DNA of 64,000 nucleotides from Salvator merianae (lineage: Eukaryota; Chordata; Lepidosauria; Squamata; Teiidae): positions 106,170,701-106,234,700 of the forward strand of contig QVOM02000112.1 of assembly GCA_003586115.2 (NCBI GenBank), in the 5' to 3' direction. Of the stretch, positions 59,362 through 64,000 are shown in pieces. The position numbers and the translations under genes were made by a program. The stretch's first letter is position 1. Each line of letters begins with the position of its first letter. Below the pieces are notes generated by a model. The model worked only from the letters and a program-made list of their open reading frames with translations, searched no databases and was not told where the DNA came from.

Positions 59362-59944
59362 GGTCCTTTCTGCCCTGGGCCTTATTCTGGATTAGAACAC
59401 AGAATAGGGACCTGCCATCTGCTTCCAGCAGGGTCTGCCATACACTGGCGTAGCAAGGGGGGGCGCGGGGGGCGGTGCGCACTGGGTGGCGCCTTGTTGG
59501 GGGCAGCGCCCGCCTTTGACTTGGGCCCTCCCGCCCGCCCTGCGTCCGGTTTGCCTTTAGTCGGCTTACCGGCACGTCCGCCGCTCGCTCGCTTGCCCCG
59601 CCCGCCGCTCGCTTGCCTCGCTTGCCCCGCCCGCCGCTCGCTTGCCTCGCTTGCCCCGCCCGCCGCTCGCTTGCCTCGCTTGCCCCGCCCGCCGCTCGCT
59701 CGCTCGCTCACCGTGCCGGCTGGCGTGCACGCGCGCGGCCATCATCACGGCGGCAGCGGGAGTAGGCAGCTGCAGGGCGGGGCGTCCTGCAGGGCGGGGC
59801 ACCCTGCTCGGCTGCCGCCGATTGGTCCGCCCCGGGTGGCGGAACATGTAGCTACGCCGCTGCTGCCATAGTCTGCACCAGCATGTAGATGGCAGGCCCT
59901 ATTCTAGGATATAATCTGGAATATGGCCCAGTGCAGAAAGGGCC
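59362..59944. mobile_element. Palindromic 180-bp-family transposon, copy 5, interrupted by a hAT insertion
   Basis: Ends GGTCCTTTCTGCCCTGGGCC and GGCCCAGTGCAGAAAGGGCC are flanked by TGA (59359-59361 and 59945-59947), the same 3-bp duplication length as copies 2 and 3. Its middle is split at CTGCCATA by the element at 59443-59862. Confidence 0.85.
59443..59862. mobile_element. hAT-type non-autonomous transposon, nested
   Basis: Ends CACTGGCGTAGC and (inverted) CAGCGGCGTAGC are terminal inverted repeats. The 8-bp duplication CTGCCATA at 59435-59442 and 59863-59870 is exact, as expected for the hAT superfamily. The interior is GC-rich and contains a 29-bp tandem repeat (about 59572-59700, unit beginning CCCGCCGCTCGCTTGCC, more than three copies). 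Long frames in it are repeat artefacts. Confidence 0.9.
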
Positions 59945-60165
59945 TGAGATGCTGCTGGTAGTTTTGATTTTTGCAAAGCCAATTAATTAAGAAATAAAAA
60001 TAAGGCAAAAGATAAGGATGTCCTTGGGTCCTGGAGGTTGCATGGATCTGCTGATGCCGTTTTCTTGACAAAGATACAGAAGTAGTTTGCGAAGTAGGAC
60101 TGCTTTCTTCTGGGATCAATCCTGTAAACCTCTGCTTTCCAAGCAGTTACTCTAGCTATGACCCC

Positions 60166-60200
60166 TACACACACACACACACACACACACATACACACAT
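60166..60200 (+). repeat. CA-repeat microsatellite
   Basis: Alternating CA with one CATA interruption. Confidence 0.95.
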
Positions 60201-60399
60201 TAAAAAATTCCAGGACTGATGCTTTTAGTGCTTTTGGGAACAAAATCCCTGCAGCAATTGGTGTTACTGTTGCAAAGGCTTGGCACCAGCAGACATGCAT
60301 CACCCAAATTTTCCCTCAGGCCCAGAAGATCTGGAGTTTGAATTACACCCCTATTCTCTTTCCTTCCAGTTGAAATAAAGCCTTTGCAGTTGTGCTTAC

Positions 60400-61480
60400 A
60401 TCTGTCATTTTATTAGAGCTGGATTCAGGTTGTAATTTTCATGTCTTTAGGATGATCTGAACCTAATCCAATTTAGTAAATGAAAAACAGGTGTCCAGAT
60501 GTTTGGAAATTACCATATAAAGAACTATGTAGATTCCCTTTTTCCTAAAGCATTTAGTTCTTGTGCCAAAAATAATTCAAAACATAAAAGATTTAGTGTC
60601 AAAGAAAAATTGGCCTACTTCAAATTACATTATAATTAAGACTAAGTTTGTCAAGGATTCTATTCCATTGGTTAAAATTAAAACAGACTGTATTAATAAA
60701 TTGTTCACTTGAATTATCACGTATTTACTGTTTGAGTTGTTTTCAAAGTAACATTTGATAACAGATATTATGTGCTTTTCTAACATTTATACAGGAATCT
60801 GATACAGGTCTGGCCTTCAAAACCCAGTCTCCTGTGTTTAATTCCAAAGACTGGTCTACCCCATTGGGACCTTGGCATTAAATTTTGTTATGGTGCATTT
60901 AATCACTCTATACTTAGAAGCCCCTTAGTTGACATTCTTTTGGAAAGCTGGGAGACCTTTATCTGTATCTTGTGACACACTTCAAGGAAAAACCATTGAA
61001 GAAGACAAAGTGAGTCGAAACACATTTGGCTTCACCCACGATCGGCATTTTTCTAATCTAGTATATCTGTTGGCTCTTAAGAGACCATTATACGAGAGAG
61101 ATATCTAAGTATATGAGAGATCACTTACATAACTTTTATGTCTTTTATTACCAAATGGGTCTTGCATTGGTTTTACATTATATATCATATTTCTTGTATT
61201 ATAGTTGCTGAATGCTTCTAACTTTTATATTATAATAATAGCAGTATTTTTATAAAAAAATATGTATTTCCATAAAAATTTAAATACTGTAACAGATACT
61301 ATTTGTATTAACACTGAGTGTTTCTCTATGCCTTGTTTTGTTTCATGCTAGATCCTCTTGCTATCTTCAGTTGTCTAATTTGGATCTATTTCTGATCAGG
61401 ATCATTGCTGAATTACTTGCAGACTTCAGGCATCCATTCCAACATTCCTGGCATTTTTCAGGCCCTCAGCCAGCAGCTGC
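60400..61480. other. AT-rich sequence, possible Penelope-like remnant at 60960-61250
   Basis: No gene seen. The segment TTGAAGAAGAC...GTCGAAAC (60996-61021), followed by an AT-rich region with 'accattatacgagagag' and 'cattggttttacattatat', resembles the end regions of Penelope-like elements, which carry hammerhead-ribozyme-like cores. The match is partial (see findings). Confidence 0.3.
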
Positions 61481-61494
61481 CCTATACTACTCTA

Positions 61495-61755
61495 CAGAGG
61501 CGTAGCTAAAATGTTTGCTGCCTGGGGCCACATGGCGGCAGAGGAGTGCGAGCGAGGGTGCCCTGTCCTGCAGCCTCCTACCCCCGCCGCTGCCCCGATA
61601 ACTGCCGGCCAGCCGGGCGCTGTGCCGTGCTCTCCTTCTCGCTCGCACTCCGGAGAAACTTTGTGCGCCGGGCGGGCAGAGAAGGTCCTGGCTGGATGTG
61701 CTGCCCGGGACAATGTGCCACCCAGGGCAGACCGCCCCCCCTTCCTGCGCCACTG
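61495..61755. mobile_element. hAT-type non-autonomous transposon
   Basis: Ends CAGAGGCGTAGC and (inverted) CAGTGGCGCAGG are related to those of the element at 59443. Exact 8-bp duplication CTACTCTA lies at 61487-61494 and 61756-61763. The GC-rich 261-bp interior has no transposase. Confidence 0.9.
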
Positions 61756-62436
61756 CTACTCTACCAGGTCTGCAATATAACCCTAATTGATTTGTATATA
61801 TGGGACTCCTGCATGAGCAATTTTCAAGAGGGACTTGGCAAAAATTGCTGACTCTGACCTGAAAAAAAACCCCTTTATAATGTTGAGATCAAAATCTAAA
61901 ATTAATAGCAGGACTTAAAACTTTTAGGAAAACACTGAGGCTGGATTCATATGGCCATGAAAAAGGCTATCCAAAGGGTGAGAGACTGGAGATCCACTGC
62001 AAAATCAAGGTGCATGTTGGTGACTGGGTAGTGTCTTCCAATCTTTGAAGTCCTTACAGCTGCAGAAGGAAAGCTCCATGGCTGTGAGGGTTCTATCCTT
62101 GCCAGTTTAGCTTCAGGCCAGAAATTGTCCCTGAAGTTGACCATTTTTGGTCCTATGGTAAACTGAGATGGATAGAAACCCCTCCTGGTAATTCATCTCC
62201 TCCTCTGCTGTTGCTCTGCCTAGCACAATGGGGGCAGATTCTGCCCTTGGAGTTGTTCATCCCACCCTGCTCCAAGGACAGATCTAAGATTTTATGCCTT
62301 TGGGGCAGTTTGTAGGGCTGGTGTGCATTTGCCTCCTGAGCCCAGGAGCGGCTTGAGCAGCACTATTTTTGTCCTATGTAGATACAACCTCAGGGTTAAA
62401 CTACTGGCTACAGTAGGACCTAAGAACATAAGAAAT

Positions 62437-62484
<48 letters not shown>

Positions 62485-62600
62485 CCAACCATCTGAGTAT
62501 TTATATCCTCCCCTTCATCCTAAAGACCATCCTGTCAGGCTGACTGAGATAAAAAACTCGCACAGAATACAATAATAAATAAATAAGCTCAAACAAGCTT
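62437..62600. repeat. TATC microsatellite and adjacent LINE-like repeat tail
   Basis: About 12 TATC units (62437-62484) are followed by 'tatttatatcctccccttcatcctaaag' and 'caataataaataaataagc', a common reptile repeat end also suggested near 24030 and 25760. A fragment 'taagaacataagaa' just before it looks like a CR1 tip in reverse. Confidence 0.6.
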
Positions 62601-64000
62601 CTGGAATGTCCAGCGAAAAGTTGCCCTTGCTTAACTGTAGTTACACCTTGCCTTCTCCATTATGGAGAGCAGCATTGCATTTCCATTGTTAGCATAAAAG
62701 GTTCTTTTATTGGACAACAGCTCCCATGATCCTTAGCCAGTGGTCGCTGTTTCCAAGGTTCATGGGAGCTGTAGTCTTAAAACAGGACATTGTTGATATT
62801 TGTGGAAGTCTTTGTACTCTTCTTCCTTCCTTTTCAGTGATGTGCCACCTTTCATTCTTCTTTTCTGCCAATGCCCATGTCTCTCGAGCCATTCGTGTCT
62901 TCTAGGTAGCATCCTGGCTCAGAGTGAAGTGGGCACAACCTTCAAGTGCCATTTGTGGTTTAATGTTAAGTCACTGGCAATTATTGCATAGAAATGAAGA
63001 TATAGACAGTGGCAACTTTGAAAGACAGTTTCTGAAAGGATTTTTTTGAAAAGAGAATGTACTGTTTCCTCTCGCTTTCTGTGGAAAGTAGTTACAGGGT
63101 ATCAGTTAAGATAGCCAGCCCAAATTATGCAAACAAGCACATCCTGGCAGAACACCCTTCTGAGAATGCTGCTTATCCTGTTTTTCAGTTTTATGAGACT
63201 TTACCTTTGTTTCCTATTAATAAAACAATTCTATTCTACAGGTCTTTAGAATTCAGTCCAACCCACACAAAATAATTTTTCATGGACTTACAAGGGCCCC
63301 TGGTGGATAAAATCCAGACAGCAGAATTTGGAGCTGCATTCCAGCATCAGCAGAAGTAGAAGGTTAAAATTGCCAAGGACACAAATGTACTAAGATTTGC
63401 AGAAGAAATACAGTACTATATTGTGTACATGGGTCCCCCCGTTATGTTACAGATATTGGAAAGAAATAAATCTTCGTTTTGAAGAGTAACTTAAAAAAAA
63501 ATCAAACCTCGCAGAATATGCTGCTTTTCTAACTGATGATGTAAAGGAGTGAAATAAAATATTAGTCAACATTTCTCTTTGCAATACGGCTTCTGTTAGA
63601 TCGCACCAGTGTGTGGAAGGGAAGCTCCTAGTACACTAGCTGGTCTGGTACACTGGCTGGTGCAGAATCGCCCTTATTTAGTTTAAAATGGAAGAAAGTA
63701 ATAGTTACCGTATCACAGGCTGATCCTCCAAGGAAACCACCACCTATCCTGTTGAAAAACTGATGGGGCAACTTAGAGTAAGAGCAATGGAAAGTTCGGT
63801 TTAGGAAGATACTTAATTTTTTTGCACTGTTAGTTGGACGGTTGATGTACCTGTCTAATAAAATAAAATAATTAAAGAAACAAAACAAAAACCCCTCAAG
63901 ATATTATTTCTGTAAACATGCCCTGTTTGAGATAGGAAGGAGGTGAATTTGTTAGACACTTGGGGGCGGTAGGACATGTAGACGTTTAGCCAGTTGTGAA
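62601..64000. other. No gene or named element seen
   Basis: I found no exon, SINE, CR1 or clear inverted-repeat element in this last stretch. Short frames (up to 86 codons) lack recognised motifs. Confidence 0.5.

Noticed and set aside
59382..59871. Arg/Ala/Gly-rich and Pro/Leu-rich frames of 93-125 codons
   Set aside because: They come from the 29-bp tandem repeat within the hAT element.

Overview
This is vertebrate genomic DNA, most probably from a squamate reptile (lizard or snake). The evidence is intron-sized non-coding DNA, spliced exons with GT/AG borders, a Sauria-type tRNA SINE, a 5S-rRNA-derived SINE, reptile-type CR1 3' ends and many foldback DNA transposons. No bacterial, viral or CRISPR content is seen, and almost all open frames of 60-170 codons lie in repeats or introns.

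Only one gene is recognised with confidence. The first two coding exons of TNFRSF19 (TROY), a TNF-receptor-superfamily protein, lie on the minus strand at 6785-6687 and 3285-3184. They are separated by a 3.4 kb intron and join in phase 0. They encode the signal peptide and the start of the first cysteine-rich domain. The rest of the gene lies beyond the left edge. Upstream (higher coordinates) a CpG island at about 18600-19420 carries a palindromic RFX X-box, a CCAAT box and a minus-strand splice donor, and is the best candidate for the TNFRSF19 promoter and non-coding exon 1. From about 19.5 kb to 64 kb no further gene is identified. One orphan exon-like open block is noted at 29631-29802.

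The right two-thirds is a dense graveyard of mobile elements. A degenerate Ty3/Gypsy chromovirus-like retrotransposon (about 32.03-38.14 kb, minus strand) retains recognisable gag zinc knuckle, RT, RNase H, integrase, chromodomain, LTR remnants and a polypurine tract. CR1 copies lie at 3.5, 22.3, 49.3 and 51.5 kb. Three SINE copies are present, two of which (one tRNA-headed, one 5S-headed) share the same body. Several families of palindromic non-autonomous DNA transposons occur. One 180-bp family has 3-bp target duplications, and one of its copies has itself been hit by a hAT element with an 8-bp duplication. A second hAT with the same ends lies at 61.5 kb.

The most useful second-look items are the X-box promoter, the nested transposon, the SINE body sharing, a 330-bp duplicated block of unknown nature (44.98 and 48.74 kb), a CpG-preserved 637-bp element at 56.1 kb and a 0.87-kb palindrome at 15 kb. 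No clearly new functional system was found. All similarity statements come from reading the sequence and remembered family features, not from database searches.
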